This document shows, one piece after another, positions 34,903-45,143 of a stretch of DNA of 55,949 bases. The first letter of the stretch is position 1, and the number at the start of each line of letters is the position of its first letter. Below the pieces are notes generated by a model, which saw nothing but the letters and a program-made list of their open reading frames with translations, was not told where the DNA came from and made no database searches. The stretch spans positions 1 to 55,949 of the forward strand of contig CAMJQC010000012.1 of assembly GCA_946407975.1 (NCBI GenBank), read 5' to 3'. The position numbers and the translations under genes were made by a program. Source of the DNA: an uncultured Bacteroidales bacterium (lineage in GTDB: Bacteria > Bacteroidota > Bacteroidia > Bacteroidales > F082).

Positions 34903-34950
34903 AGCTGTCAGCGGTAGGCAATCAGTTTTCCGCTTGCATGGCTGATAGCT
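34903..34950. repeat. Inverted-repeat element between atpH and atpA
   Basis: AGCTGTCAGC (34903-34912) pairs with GCTGATAGCT (34941-34950), 10 bp with one wobble, and the inner GCGG/CCGC extends it. Read on the minus strand, it begins AGCTATCAGC-CATGCAAGCGG, close to AGCTATCAGC-TTGCAGCGG at 31202-31220. It ends exactly on the atpH stop codon. Confidence 0.6.
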
Positions 34951-35489
34951 TATTGTTTCAATCTGTTCTTCAGCGCGTTCAGCCGCCCGACCACGCTGGC
35001 ATCCATACGGTTGTTTTCGATGTCTAAAGTGAAACCACCAATGAGTTTGGGGTCAATATCTACTTGGGCTTCTACTTCTGTATGGAAGTTTTCCGCAACG
35101 AAGTCTTTGATTCTTTTCAAAGTGACTTCAGGAAGTTCGGTAGCTGTGGTTATACGGGTGAACATGATGTTCTTGTCGCGTCGGTATTGCTCTTGATACT
35201 TCAAAGCGATCAAGTACATCTTTCCTTCGCGATTGTGTTTGATGACGAGGTTGATAAAGTCTTTCAGACATTGTGGAATGGCATTTCCGATAGCGGTTTC
35301 AATCAGTTTTGCCTTGTCGCTATTGCCGATAGTGGGGTTCTTGAGGATGTCTTCAAACTGCAGCAAATGACCCGATACACTATCTACGAATTGCCGCATG
35401 GCGACATAGACTTCGCGTTCGCACCCTTGTTCACAGGCTGCATGATAAAGCGCCCTTGCATATCTGACCGAAATTTTCCCGTCGTTCAT
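34950..35489 (-). CDS. atpH: ATP synthase delta subunit
   Basis: A 179-residue peripheral stalk protein linking subunit b to the top of F1. It starts MNDGKISVRYARALYHAACE (the usual RYA-AL pattern), has a helical N-terminal domain and ends with the conserved QVDIDPKLIGGFTLDIENNR (about 140-160) typical of OSCP/delta. It starts 2 bases after the atpF stop. Confidence 0.93.
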   Translation of the reverse strand: MNDGKISVRYARALYHAACEQGCEREVYVAMRQFVDSVSGHLLQFEDILKNPTIGNSDKAKLIETAIGNAIPQCLKDFINLVIKHNREGKMYLIALKYQEQYRRDKNIMFTRITTATELPEVTLKRIKDFVAENFHTEVEAQVDIDPKLIGGFTLDIENNRMDASVVGRLNALKNRLKQ

Positions 35490-35491
35490 GT

Positions 35492-35992
35492 TTATGCCTC
35501 AATACGGTTGTTGTTTTTTATCAATTGCTCGATATAGTCGCTTTGCGCCTGTTTGTCATCGAGTTCACGTTGCAGCAGTTTTTCGGCAATGCTTACTGAA
35601 AGTGCCACGACTTCGTCCTTCACCTTATCCATGGCTTCTGCTTGTTCTTTTTCGATGCGAAGGCGGGCGTCAGCGACGATTTTTTCTGCTTCCAAACGGG
35701 CTTGAGCTTTGGCCTCTTCCACAATCTGGGTCTTCATGTCTTGACTCTCTTTCAGAATCTTTATCTGTTCGGCCTGTGTCTCAGCCAGGATTTCCTTGCT
35801 TCTCTTTTCAATATCGGCCAGAGAGGCATTGGCTTCTTCTGCTGCATGAAGCGAGTCTGCAATGTGTTTGTTACGCTTGTCAACGGCACCCATAATCATA
35901 GGCCATCCTGCTTTTGCCAGGATGAGGAAAACGATGCCAAAAGCAATGAGCATCCATATTACCAAACCGCTTTCTGGTAAGAATAGATCCAT
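35492..35992 (-). CDS. atpF: ATP synthase Fo subunit b
   Basis: A 166-residue protein with one N-terminal membrane helix (about 8-28, GLVIWMLIAFGIVFLILAKA), then a long polar amphipathic helix (about 35-150) that forms the peripheral stalk. MDLFLPESGLVIWM is the typical start. It lies between atpE and atpH with a 2-base gap to atpH. Confidence 0.95.
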   Translation of the reverse strand: MDLFLPESGLVIWMLIAFGIVFLILAKAGWPMIMGAVDKRNKHIADSLHAAEEANASLADIEKRSKEILAETQAEQIKILKESQDMKTQIVEEAKAQARLEAEKIVADARLRIEKEQAEAMDKVKDEVVALSVSIAEKLLQRELDDKQAQSDYIEQLIKNNNRIEA

Positions 35993-36048
35993 TTTGATGC
36001 GTTTTTAAAGTCTGGGACCTGCAAAGCAAATCCCAGACATTTCGGTTT

Positions 36049-36297
36049 TTAGACTACTGCCAACACACAAACGACGATAGCGAAAAGTGTAGCACCTTCC
36101 ACCAGAGCGCCAGCAATAATCATGCTTGAACGGACATTTCCGGCTGCTTCAGGCTGGCGTGCGATAGCTTCCATGGCGGACTGTCCGATTTTTCCAATGC
36201 CGAAAGCCGCTCCAAAAACGGCCAATGCAGCCGAAATGGCAGCAATAGCAGGAACATAATTGATTTCAAGGATGATGGCTAAAATGTTTGCTAACAT
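36049..36297 (-). CDS. atpE: ATP synthase Fo subunit c
   Basis: An 82-residue hairpin of two membrane helices joined by the polar loop ARQPEAAG (46-53). The ion-carrying carboxylate is Glu67 in GALVEGATLFAIV. Compared with sodium-type c subunits, the Gln of helix 1 aligns with Ile34 and the Ser after the Glu is Gly68, so the sodium ligands are missing and proton coupling is predicted. It lies between atpB and atpF. Confidence 0.96.
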   Translation of the reverse strand: MLANILAIILEINYVPAIAAISAALAVFGAAFGIGKIGQSAMEAIARQPEAAGNVRSSMIIAGALVEGATLFAIVVCVLAVV

Positions 36298-36331
36298 GAT
36301 TTGAAAATTTTAGTGATTTATCGTTTCTATT

Positions 36332-37474
36332 TTATTTTGTTGTTTTTATTGCTTTTGTTTCAGGTTCTTCTTGGGCCAGACCTATGAAAATGGCCGACAA
36401 CATGGTGAAGACATAAGCTTGAATATATGCGACAAGCATTTCAAGAGCAGTCATGAAAATTGACATAAAAATGGATATGATCGCCATGGCGCCTCCCATT
36501 CCAGCCCCATACATGCCGCCAATGATGAAAATTAGAGCCATGAGCACCATGATGATGATATGACCGGCGAGAATATTGGCAAATAGACGTATCATCAAAG
36601 CGAAAGGCTTGGTGATGGTGGAGATGAGCTCGATGATAGGCATCAACGGAATGGCCTTGAGGAAGATGGGCACATCAGGCCACAGGATATCCTTCCAGTA
36701 GTGTTTCGTGCCAAATGCATTAACGAAGAAATAGGTGATCAGAGCCAGTACCAAAGTGATTGACAGGTTGCCTGTGACATTGGCTCCAAAGGGGAAAAAC
36801 GGAATCAACCCGAAGAGATTGTTGAAGAAGATGAAGAAGAAGACGGTTAGTAGATAAGGGGCGAATTTCTTGTATTTATCTCCTTGAATGGAGGGCTTGA
36901 TGATGCCGTCGAGGACCATAGAAGTGAGCCATTCTATCATCCCTTGGTATTTGGTGGGTTGTGCCATCGGATCTTTCTTGTATTTACGTGCGGCAGGCAG
37001 GAAGAAAGCCAGCAGGAAGGCGCAACAGAAGAAAACGCCAAACGCGTTCTTTGTGAACGAAATGTCAAAAGGCCTGACAATTTCACCTGCTTGGTTTATT
37101 TCAACCAGTTTTCCGGGTTTGAATTCTGCATCCATAGGTTGGATGAAGAAATTACGGTAGGTTTCACCTTCCTTTAGTTCACAGACATGTTTTGATGAGA
37201 AGACACACCAACCTTGTTCCTTGCTTTTTACGATGACAGGCAACCATACGCAGATAGGTTCCCCCTTGATTTCAGTGATATGAAAACAATACGAATCGCC
37301 TGTGTGGCTGAATATGAATGATTTGGCATCAAAGCCTTTGCTTCCTTCTTTTTCTGCCTCGATAGGTTGACTCTCGGGTTCAGGGGCTGCGACAGCATCT
37401 TGACCGAATGAAATGCCAACCAGTGACAGTGTCAGAAGAGCAATCAGGCTACAATATTTGATGACCTTATTCAT
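36332..37474 (-). CDS. atpB: ATP synthase Fo subunit a
   Basis: A 380-residue membrane subunit that forms the ion half-channels. It has a signal-like N-terminus (MNKVIKYCSLIALLTLSLVG) and an unusually long extracytoplasmic domain of about 120 residues, both normal in Bacteroidota. The membrane core follows, with PFALMIRLFANILAGHI (the essential Arg in MIRLF) and LEMLVAYIQAYVFTMLSAIF. The open frame extends 18 codons upstream; the ATG at 37474 is chosen because it gives the signal sequence and overlaps the previous stop by only 8 bases. Confidence 0.95.
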   Translation of the reverse strand: MNKVIKYCSLIALLTLSLVGISFGQDAVAAPEPESQPIEAEKEGSKGFDAKSFIFSHTGDSYCFHITEIKGEPICVWLPVIVKSKEQGWCVFSSKHVCELKEGETYRNFFIQPMDAEFKPGKLVEINQAGEIVRPFDISFTKNAFGVFFCCAFLLAFFLPAARKYKKDPMAQPTKYQGMIEWLTSMVLDGIIKPSIQGDKYKKFAPYLLTVFFFIFFNNLFGLIPFFPFGANVTGNLSITLVLALITYFFVNAFGTKHYWKDILWPDVPIFLKAIPLMPIIELISTITKPFALMIRLFANILAGHIIIMVLMALIFIIGGMYGAGMGGAMAIISIFMSIFMTALEMLVAYIQAYVFTMLSAIFIGLAQEEPETKAIKTTK

Positions 37475-37856
37475 GTTTTTGTTTCTTAAGATAATCGGTG
37501 AAAATACCAGTCTCAGCAATAAGGGCAATGAGATAGGATGCCGCCGTGATGAGAATAAACGTTTTGGCGTTTTCCTTGATGAAAATCAAATATAGTACAA
37601 CGATGAGTATGCTGATTATGAGCTTAATACCTTTATAGATAAAAAGCCAAGCCATGCTTTGTTTTCCTGAATCCACGTTTTTCTTCATAAAATTTGCATA
37701 GAAAGCGCCAAGTACCATATAAATGATGGGTACCATGGCCATCCAGTTGTTCCAGAGGTGTTCTTTAGGCGATAGCCAGCAGAGCAGGATGCCGTCGAGA
37801 ACGATGCAGATGAGCAGGAAGATAGAAAGATAGACGGTCAGAATGTTCTTTTTCAT
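37467..37856 (-). CDS. Small four-helix membrane protein inside the F-ATPase operon
   Basis: A 129-residue protein with four predicted membrane helices (about 5-27, 36-56, 66-92, 96-118) and short polar ends. It lies between atpC (4-base ATGA overlap) and atpB (8-base overlap), so its translation is tied to both. Position, size and topology suggest an AtpI-like assembly or ion-handling factor for the c-ring, but there is no recognisable AtpI motif. I do not know an experimentally assigned function. Confidence 0.8.
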   Translation of the reverse strand: MKKNILTVYLSIFLLICIVLDGILLCWLSPKEHLWNNWMAMVPIIYMVLGAFYANFMKKNVDSGKQSMAWLFIYKGIKLIISILIVVLYLIFIKENAKTFILITAASYLIALIAETGIFTDYLKKQKHE

Positions 37857-38092
37857 ATTTCAGCACAAATGATGAGGTTGTTATCGTGTTGTTCGGTAAA
37901 GCCGCCTTTGATAGGAAATTCATGTTGCTCTCCTTTGTCGTCTGTCACATTCACCGTGCCTTCCTCAAGGATGGCTACGATAGGGGCGTGGTGTTCAAGT
38001 AGGGTAAAGGGCCCCATGACGCTCGGGACAGTCACGGACTGTGCTTCGCCCTTGAACAATTCTGCAGATGGAGAAATGACTTCGACTTTCAT
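37853..38092 (-). CDS. atpC: F1 ATP synthase epsilon subunit (short form)
   Basis: A 79-residue protein with only the N-terminal beta-sandwich: VEVISPSAELFKGEAQSVTV, GPFTLLEHHAPIVAIL and FPIKGGFTEQHDNNLIICAE. The C-terminal helical hairpin of about 55 residues, which in other bacteria inhibits ATP hydrolysis, is absent. This short form is usual in Bacteroidota and is not a truncation by frameshift. It starts 8 bases after the atpD stop. Confidence 0.95.
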   Translation of the reverse strand: MKVEVISPSAELFKGEAQSVTVPSVMGPFTLLEHHAPIVAILEEGTVNVTDDKGEQHEFPIKGGFTEQHDNNLIICAEI

Positions 38093-38100
38093 AGCGGGAC

Positions 38101-39663
<1,563 letters not shown>

Positions 39664-39812
39664 ACGAAAGTTTTGTCAAATTGTTTCAAAAAAAACCAAT
39701 TCTTTATGTATTGGACTTTTTTCAGACAGAAATAATCTTTTTGACCTAAATAACGGTTAGAGACTACGGGGCGAATTTCATCATGGTATAAGATAAGACC
39801 CGCGAATAAATG

Positions 39813-39845
39813 AAAAAGGGCTTGTCCTTTGTGGTCAAGCCCTTT
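39813..39845 (-). terminator. Terminator downstream of infB
   Basis: On the minus strand AAAGGGCTTG (39845-39836) pairs with CAAGCCCTTT (39824-39815), 10 bp around an 11-base loop, and continues into TT before CATT, giving five T in a row. Confidence 0.75.
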
Positions 39846-39906
39846 CATTGGTTAATTTGGTCTGCTTATCACCCGGCATGGTGGCTTTCTTGGCTGTGTT
39901 TGCCAT
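39835..39906 (-). CDS. Possible 23-residue small ORF downstream of infB
   Basis: A minus-strand frame encodes MANTAKKATMPGDKQTKLTN followed by ERA. It begins 117 bases after the infB stop, and its stop lies within the infB terminator stem. Codon choice looks gene-like and the product is basic, but there is no Shine-Dalgarno site and no homologue that I know. It may be chance. Confidence 0.25.
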   Translation of the reverse strand: MANTAKKATMPGDKQTKLTNERA

Positions 39907-40022
39907 CGTTTTGTCAGAACCGCTTTATCACGGTTCTACCATTATCGCACGACAGGATGATGGTGGTTGACAGCGTGGTTCTTGTCCGCAGACGAGTTTC
40001 GTTATGTCAGCCTCCCGTCGGA

Positions 40023-42917
40023 TTACAGTTTTCGAGCCACTTCTTTTTCGGTGTAGCCTTCGATGATGTCGCCGATCTTGATGTCGTTGAAGTTTTCGAT
40101 GTTCAGACCGCAGTCCATGCCTGCCGAGACTTCCTTCACGTCATCCTTGTAACGTTTCAGTGAACCGAGTGAGCCGGTATAGATGACGATGCCGTCGCGG
40201 ATCAAACGGATCTTGGTGTTGCGGGTGACCTTGCCGTCGAGCACCATGCAGCCGGCGATGGTACCCACCTTGCTGATCTTGAAGGTCTCGCGGACCTCCA
40301 GGTTGCAGGTGACTACTTCTTCGATATCGGGAGCCAGCATGCCTTCGATAGCAGACTTGATCTCCTCGATGGCGGTATAGATGATGGAGTACAGACGGAT
40401 GTCGATCTTTTCCTGCTCGGCCAGCTTGCGGGCTTGTGCCGTAGGACGGACGTTGAAGCCTACCACGACGGCATTTGAAGCCGATGCCAGCATGATATCC
40501 GATTCGCTGATAGCGCCCACCGACTTGTGAATCACGTTGACCTGCACCTCTTCAGTGGAGAGTTTCAGCAAGCTGTCGGACAAAGCCTCCACGGAACCAT
40601 CTACGTCAGCCTTGACGATGATATTCAGTTCCTTGAAGTCGCCGATGGCAATACGTCGTCCGATTTCATCGAGGGTGATGTGCGGACTGGTGCGGCGTGT
40701 CTGTTCACGCTGCAGCTGTTCACGACGGTTGGCGATAGCTTTCACCTCATGTTCGTCGGTCATCACGTTGAAGCCGTCGCCAGGCTGAGGAGCGCCGTTC
40801 AGACCTAACAACAGCACCGGGGTGGAAGGACCAGCCTCCTTGATCGGTTTGTTGTGGTCGTTGAACATAGCTTTCACCTTGCCATAAGTCGTACCGGCCA
40901 ACACCATGTCGCCGATACGGAGCGTGCCGCTCTGTACCAGGATCTTGGCCACATAACCGCGGCCTTTGTCGAGGGCAGATTCGATGACCGTGCCCTTGGC
41001 GAGGCGGTTCGGGTTGGCTTTCAGATCGAGGAACTCAGCTTCAAGCAACACCTTTTCCAACAGGGCGTCCACATTGAGACCCGTCTTGGCGGCGATCTCC
41101 TGTTCCTGATACTTGCCGCCCCAGCTCTCGACGAGGATGTTCATCTTCGCCAGCTGTTCGCGGATTTTGTCGGGATTAGCCGTCGGCTTATCGATCTTAT
41201 TCAAGGCGAACACGATAGGCACACCGGCGGCCTGAGCGTGGTTGATAGCTTCGACGGTCTGCGGCATCACGTTATCATCGGTTGCGATGACAATGATGGC
41301 AACGTCGGTCATCTTGGCACCACGGGCACGCATAGCCGTAAAGGCTTCGTGACCAGGAGTATCGAGGAAGGTGATTTTTTTGCCGCTTTCGGTCGTCACC
41401 TCGTAAGCACCGATGTGCTGGGTGATGCCGCCCGCTTCTCCGGCTACCACATTGGTGTTACGGATGTAGTCCAAGAGCTTGGTTTTACCATGGTCGACAT
41501 GACCCATGACAGTGACGACAGGAGCACGAGGAACCATGTCCTCTTCCTTATCCACTTCTTCTGTTTCAGCGATGGCTTCTTGCACATCGGCGCTGACGAA
41601 ATCGACTTGATAGCCAAACTCGCTAGCCACGACTGAGAGGGCTTCAGCATCGAGTCGCTGATTGATTGAAACGGGCATGCCTAGACTCATGCAGGTTGCA
41701 ATGACTTTGACGACGGGCACGTTCATCATGGTAGCCAGTTCGTTGGCCGTGACAAACTCCGTCACCTTGAGGATGGATTTTTCTTCTTCCTGCCGCTGCA
41801 TCTCTTCCATCATAGAGCCAGCCACATGCTGACGTTTCTCACGGCGGTGTTTTGAAGTCTTCGATTTACCCATCGGCGAGAGGCGTGCCAAGGTGTCTTG
41901 GATCTGTTTCTTGACTTCTTCGTCACTCAGTTCTACTTTTTCCTCTCTCTTTGGGCTTCTCTTGTCTTTTTTCAGAGCTTTACCTGCGTCTTTAAAACCT
42001 TTGCGGTTGTCGCCTGCTTGCTTTTGGCCTTTATTTGAGTGGTTGCCTGCTTCATTGGAGGTTGGGTCTTCCGAAGAGCCTTCAGGCTTACCTGCGATGC
42101 GTTTACGTTTTTTCTTATGCGTATCACCGCCTTCGTTTCCGCCTTTTCCTCGTTTGTTTTCGACAGGCAGTTCAATCTTATCCAAGATCTTCGGACCTGA
42201 CAGCCTCTCCACTTCCGTCTTGATGAAACGAGGTTCAGGAGCAGCAGGTTCCTGTTGTTCAGGTTCGAGTTCTTCGGACGTCACAGGCTTTTCAGCGGGT
42301 TTTTGGACTTTAGGCTCTGCTTCCTTTTTCGGTTCGGGCTTACTAGACTCCTCTATTTCAGGTTCCTTATTGGATTCTTCCTTCTTTGGGGTCTCTTTCT
42401 TAGTCTGCTTCTTAGGGTTCAGACTGTCCAAATCGATTTTGCCGAGCACTTTGGGTCCTTTCCCAGCTTCCTCTTCAGCAGGAGACGTCTTCTCTACAGT
42501 AGCCGGAGCCGGTTTGGATTCTTCCTTCTTTTCTTCCGACTTCTCCTCTTTGGGTTGGGGCTTTTCTTCAGTTTTGACTTCCTTTTTCTTAGGACCGATG
42601 GTGCGGGTACGGATAATCACCTCTTGGTTATCCTCCTCTTCATCGGCGTTCTTTGGTGTTGTCATGTCGGAATCGACGGAAGCCGTGCCGCCTTTATAGG
42701 TGATGTCGCCCAATTTCTTGGCCTCGTCTTTCACCTCTTTTTCACTCTGATATTCTTTCTTCAGCAGGGCATACATCTCTGCCGACAGCTTGGTGTTGGG
42801 TGACGACTCTACGTCAAATCCCTTTTTGTTCAGGAATTCTACGATAGTCGACAAGCCCACATTGAACTCTTTTACCGCTTTTGACAGTCGAATTGTGGAT
42901 TTTGCTTCATCGGACAT
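40023..42917 (-). CDS. infB: Translation initiation factor IF-2
   Basis: A 964-residue GTPase that places initiator tRNA on the ribosome. An N-terminal IF2-N-like domain (residues 1-55, [20 protein letters not shown]) is followed by about 330 residues of low-complexity Lys/Glu/Pro linker. A second IF2-N segment with [20 protein letters not shown] (about 390) precedes the GTPase domain with [20 protein letters not shown] (about 470), DTPGHEAF and NKIDKP. Domains II-IV complete the C-terminus. It ends the rimP-nusA-infB run. Confidence 0.97.
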   Translation of the reverse strand: MSDEAKSTIRLSKAVKEFNVGLSTIVEFLNKKGFDVESSPNTKLSAEMYALLKKEYQSEKEVKDEAKKLGDITYKGGTASVDSDMTTPKNADEEEDNQEVIIRTRTIGPKKKEVKTEEKPQPKEEKSEEKKEESKPAPATVEKTSPAEEEAGKGPKVLGKIDLDSLNPKKQTKKETPKKEESNKEPEIEESSKPEPKKEAEPKVQKPAEKPVTSEELEPEQQEPAAPEPRFIKTEVERLSGPKILDKIELPVENKRGKGGNEGGDTHKKKRKRIAGKPEGSSEDPTSNEAGNHSNKGQKQAGDNRKGFKDAGKALKKDKRSPKREEKVELSDEEVKKQIQDTLARLSPMGKSKTSKHRREKRQHVAGSMMEEMQRQEEEKSILKVTEFVTANELATMMNVPVVKVIATCMSLGMPVSINQRLDAEALSVVASEFGYQVDFVSADVQEAIAETEEVDKEEDMVPRAPVVTVMGHVDHGKTKLLDYIRNTNVVAGEAGGITQHIGAYEVTTESGKKITFLDTPGHEAFTAMRARGAKMTDVAIIVIATDDNVMPQTVEAINHAQAAGVPIVFALNKIDKPTANPDKIREQLAKMNILVESWGGKYQEQEIAAKTGLNVDALLEKVLLEAEFLDLKANPNRLAKGTVIESALDKGRGYVAKILVQSGTLRIGDMVLAGTTYGKVKAMFNDHNKPIKEAGPSTPVLLLGLNGAPQPGDGFNVMTDEHEVKAIANRREQLQREQTRRTSPHITLDEIGRRIAIGDFKELNIIVKADVDGSVEALSDSLLKLSTEEVQVNVIHKSVGAISESDIMLASASNAVVVGFNVRPTAQARKLAEQEKIDIRLYSIIYTAIEEIKSAIEGMLAPDIEEVVTCNLEVRETFKISKVGTIAGCMVLDGKVTRNTKIRLIRDGIVIYTGSLGSLKRYKDDVKEVSAGMDCGLNIENFNDIKIGDIIEGYTEKEVARKL

Positions 42918-42971
42918 AATTTCTCTCTTTCTCTTTGTTTCACATTATTATTAATCACACAAGCCGAAGTG

Positions 42972-44231
42972 TCATTCGGCGTCATCTTCGAATTCCGCCT
43001 TCAGGATGCGGAACACATCCTTCACGGTTTCTATCTCAAGGTCGGCACGGGTGGCCACCTCTTCAGGCGTATGAGCCAAGACGCTCTTGGCGGTATCGCA
43101 GCCCATGCGGATGAGGGCGTCAATAACCCACTGGTCGATTTCATCGGAGAATTCCTGCAAGTCGACATCCTCTTCTGTATTGTTGGCTTCACTGTTTCTG
43201 TAAACGTCGATCTCGTAACCCGTCAGTTTTCCGGCCAGCTTGATGTTGTACCCGCCTTTACCGATAGCGAGACTCACCTGATCGTTCTCCATATACACGT
43301 TGGCGGCATGGATCTCATCGTTGAGCACCACGTTGGTAATCTTTGCTGGACTGAGGGCACGGGTGATAAACAGGACAGGGTTGGTCGTGTAGTTGATGAC
43401 ATCTATGTTCTCACCACGAAGCTCGCGCACGATGCCATGGATACGGGCACCCTTCATGCCGACGCAAGCGCCGACGGGATCAATGCGGTCGTCGTACGAC
43501 TCAACGGCGATCTTGGCACGTTGTCCAGGTTCACGGACAATCTTCTTAATGGTGATGAGGCCGTCGTAGATCTCGGGCACCTCGGCTTCGAGCAGGCGCT
43601 GCAGGAAGATTTCGGAGGTACGCGACATGATGACGACAGGGGAGCCGTTCACATTCTCGACGCTCTTCACAATGCCGCGGATGGTGTCGCCTTTCTTGTA
43701 GATGTCGTTCGGGATCTGTTCGGCATAAGGCAGGGAGAGCTCGATGCCTTCCTCGTCGGTCACGATGATCTCACGCTTCCAAACGTGCATCACTTCGGCA
43801 GTGATGATGTCACCAATTTTCTCTTTGTACTTCTGGAAAATGTTTTCCTTCTCGTATTCGGAAACTTTCGTTTGGAGATTTTGACGTAAAGCCAGGATAT
43901 CACGACGGCCAAAACTCTCTATCTTTACCTCTTCACTCACTTCGTCGCCTACTTCAAAGTCGGGTTCGATGAGGATGGCGTCAGAAAGTTTAATCTGGCG
44001 AAGCGGATCTTCCAAAGCGTCGTCTTCAACCACAGTGCGGTTATGGTAGATTTCGAAATCGCCCTTGTCGACATTCACGATGATGTCGATAAAGTCTTCG
44101 GTATCCGTGTCGTATTTTTTGTTCAAAGTGCCTCTAAACACATCCTCGATGATGCGCATCATGGCTTCGCGGTCAATGTTTTTGAATTCCTTGAATTCAG
44201 AAAAGGTTTCAACTAATTTGTAATTTTCCAT
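42972..44231 (-). CDS. nusA: Transcription termination/antitermination factor NusA
   Basis: A 419-residue RNA polymerase-binding factor. The N-terminal domain (to about 130) is followed by an S1 domain (GDIITAEVMHVWKREIIVTD) and two KH domains (VGACVGMKGARIHGIVRELR and VSLAIGKGGYNIKLAGKLTG). The C-terminal acidic repeats of E. coli NusA are replaced by a single helical segment, as usual in this phylum. It lies between rimP (25-base gap) and infB. Confidence 0.96.
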   Translation of the reverse strand: MENYKLVETFSEFKEFKNIDREAMMRIIEDVFRGTLNKKYDTDTEDFIDIIVNVDKGDFEIYHNRTVVEDDALEDPLRQIKLSDAILIEPDFEVGDEVSEEVKIESFGRRDILALRQNLQTKVSEYEKENIFQKYKEKIGDIITAEVMHVWKREIIVTDEEGIELSLPYAEQIPNDIYKKGDTIRGIVKSVENVNGSPVVIMSRTSEIFLQRLLEAEVPEIYDGLITIKKIVREPGQRAKIAVESYDDRIDPVGACVGMKGARIHGIVRELRGENIDVINYTTNPVLFITRALSPAKITNVVLNDEIHAANVYMENDQVSLAIGKGGYNIKLAGKLTGYEIDVYRNSEANNTEEDVDLQEFSDEIDQWVIDALIRMGCDTAKSVLAHTPEEVATRADLEIETVKDVFRILKAEFEDDAE

Positions 44232-44256
44232 TGTCTATATTATTGTATCCTATTAT

Positions 44257-44709
44257 TCAAAAAATGATGGCGGGCTTAACCTCCGTTTTGCTTCTTTCAA
44301 GAATGAGATTGCCTTCCTGGACAGGTTGCTTCTTGCTCGTCTTCTTCTTCACGGGTTCTATCTCGATCTGTTCCGCATCAAAACGCACGAGCTTGCCTTG
44401 GACTTTGCCGTTCTCTTTTGTCTTCACTTCGACATCCTTGCCTAAATATTTATTCAGCTGACGGTCAAGACGCAACGCCCCTGTGAGTCCGTAAGAGAGG
44501 ACGCTCAGTTCGAAGTCTTCCTCATCGCGGTCCATCTTTCCTTCCAAAGAACGGCTGATCATAGCGCAATCGTCGATGGTGACAGCGGTATCGGAGTCCA
44601 CATAGACTTCGATGACGTTATTCGGCTTCAGTTTCACCTCCACGAGAAAGCAATTACGCTCATCGGCAGCTTCTTCGGCCCATGCGGCAATCTGATCCTT
44701 TGCAATCAT
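44257..44709 (-). CDS. rimP: Ribosome maturation factor RimP
   Basis: A 150-residue protein that assists 30S subunit assembly. The N-terminal domain has CFLVEVKLKPNNVIEVYVDS with a DDCAMISRSLE motif, then ELSVLSYGLTGALRLDRQLN (typical EVSSPGLDRPL equivalent, here clearly diverged), and an SH3-like C-terminal domain (YLGKDVEVKTKENGKVQGKL). Position before nusA-infB confirms the call. Confidence 0.93.
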   Translation of the reverse strand: MIAKDQIAAWAEEAADERNCFLVEVKLKPNNVIEVYVDSDTAVTIDDCAMISRSLEGKMDRDEEDFELSVLSYGLTGALRLDRQLNKYLGKDVEVKTKENGKVQGKLVRFDAEQIEIEPVKKKTSKKQPVQEGNLILERSKTEVKPAIIF

Positions 44710-44758
44710 ATATTTAAGTTTTTAATAGTCAAAACTTTATCAATTTACCTCTCGGCAA

Positions 44759-44791
44759 TAAAAAAACCTGTTACTCAAAGTAGCAGGTTTT
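44759..44791 (-). terminator. Terminator after tRNA-Gln
   Basis: On the minus strand AAAACCTG-C-TACT-TTG-AGTA-A-CAGGTTTT forms a two-part stem (8 and 4 bp, one mismatch) and runs into a T tract. It lies between tRNA-Gln and rimP, so rimP either relies on readthrough or has a weak promoter that I could not see. Confidence 0.8.
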
Positions 44792-44804
44792 CTTCCACCT
44801 TAAG

Positions 44805-44875
44805 TTGTCGAGCAAGGATTCGAACCTTGACAGGCAGAACCAAAATCTGCAGTGCTGCCATTACACCACTCGACA
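44805..44875 (-). tRNA. tRNA-Gln (anticodon TTG)
   Basis: Acceptor TGTCGAG pairs with CTCGACA plus discriminator A; the anticodon stem GCAGA/TCTGC encloses TTTTGGT, giving TTG. The T arm is CAAGG-TTCGAAT-CCTTG. Length is 71 bases and CCA is not encoded. Confidence 0.95.
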
Positions 44876-44898
44876 TCACTCATTTCTGAATGCGGGTG

Positions 44899-44906
44899 CA
44901 AAAATA
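44899..44906 (-). promoter_or_regulatory. -7 promoter element for tRNA-Gln
   Basis: TATTTTTG on the minus strand matches TAnnTTTG, 23 bases upstream of the tRNA 5' end. Confidence 0.55.
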
Positions 44907-45085
44907 CAACCTTTTTCAATATGAATGACGTTTTTTTTCATTTTTTTGATTTTTTGTGTTGATTTCAACATGAATCTGAATTGAAAAAGAATCCTTATTA
45001 ATGAATGTATAGGCCGTTAGAGCAAGTAACTTTGACTCGAGGGCATGTTTTTCGTTTTTTCGTCCCTCCGTATGCCAAAAAGCAA

Positions 45086-45093
45086 TATCTTTG
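45086..45093 (+). promoter_or_regulatory. -7 promoter element for the DUF2723 gene
   Basis: TATCTTTG matches TAnnTTTG, 50 bases upstream of the ATG at 45144. The rest of the 268-base gap from 44876 is A/T-rich with no other feature seen apart from the tRNA-Gln promoter. Confidence 0.5.
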
Positions 45094-45143
45094 CAATTTC
45101 GTGCGTTTATCAAAGAGTTTATTAGTTATACATCAATAAAATC

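Noticed and set aside
39846..40022. Leftover coding sequence between infB and its terminator
   Set aside because: Apart from one 23-codon frame, which is reported separately, no frame continues across the region and nothing resembles a known protein.
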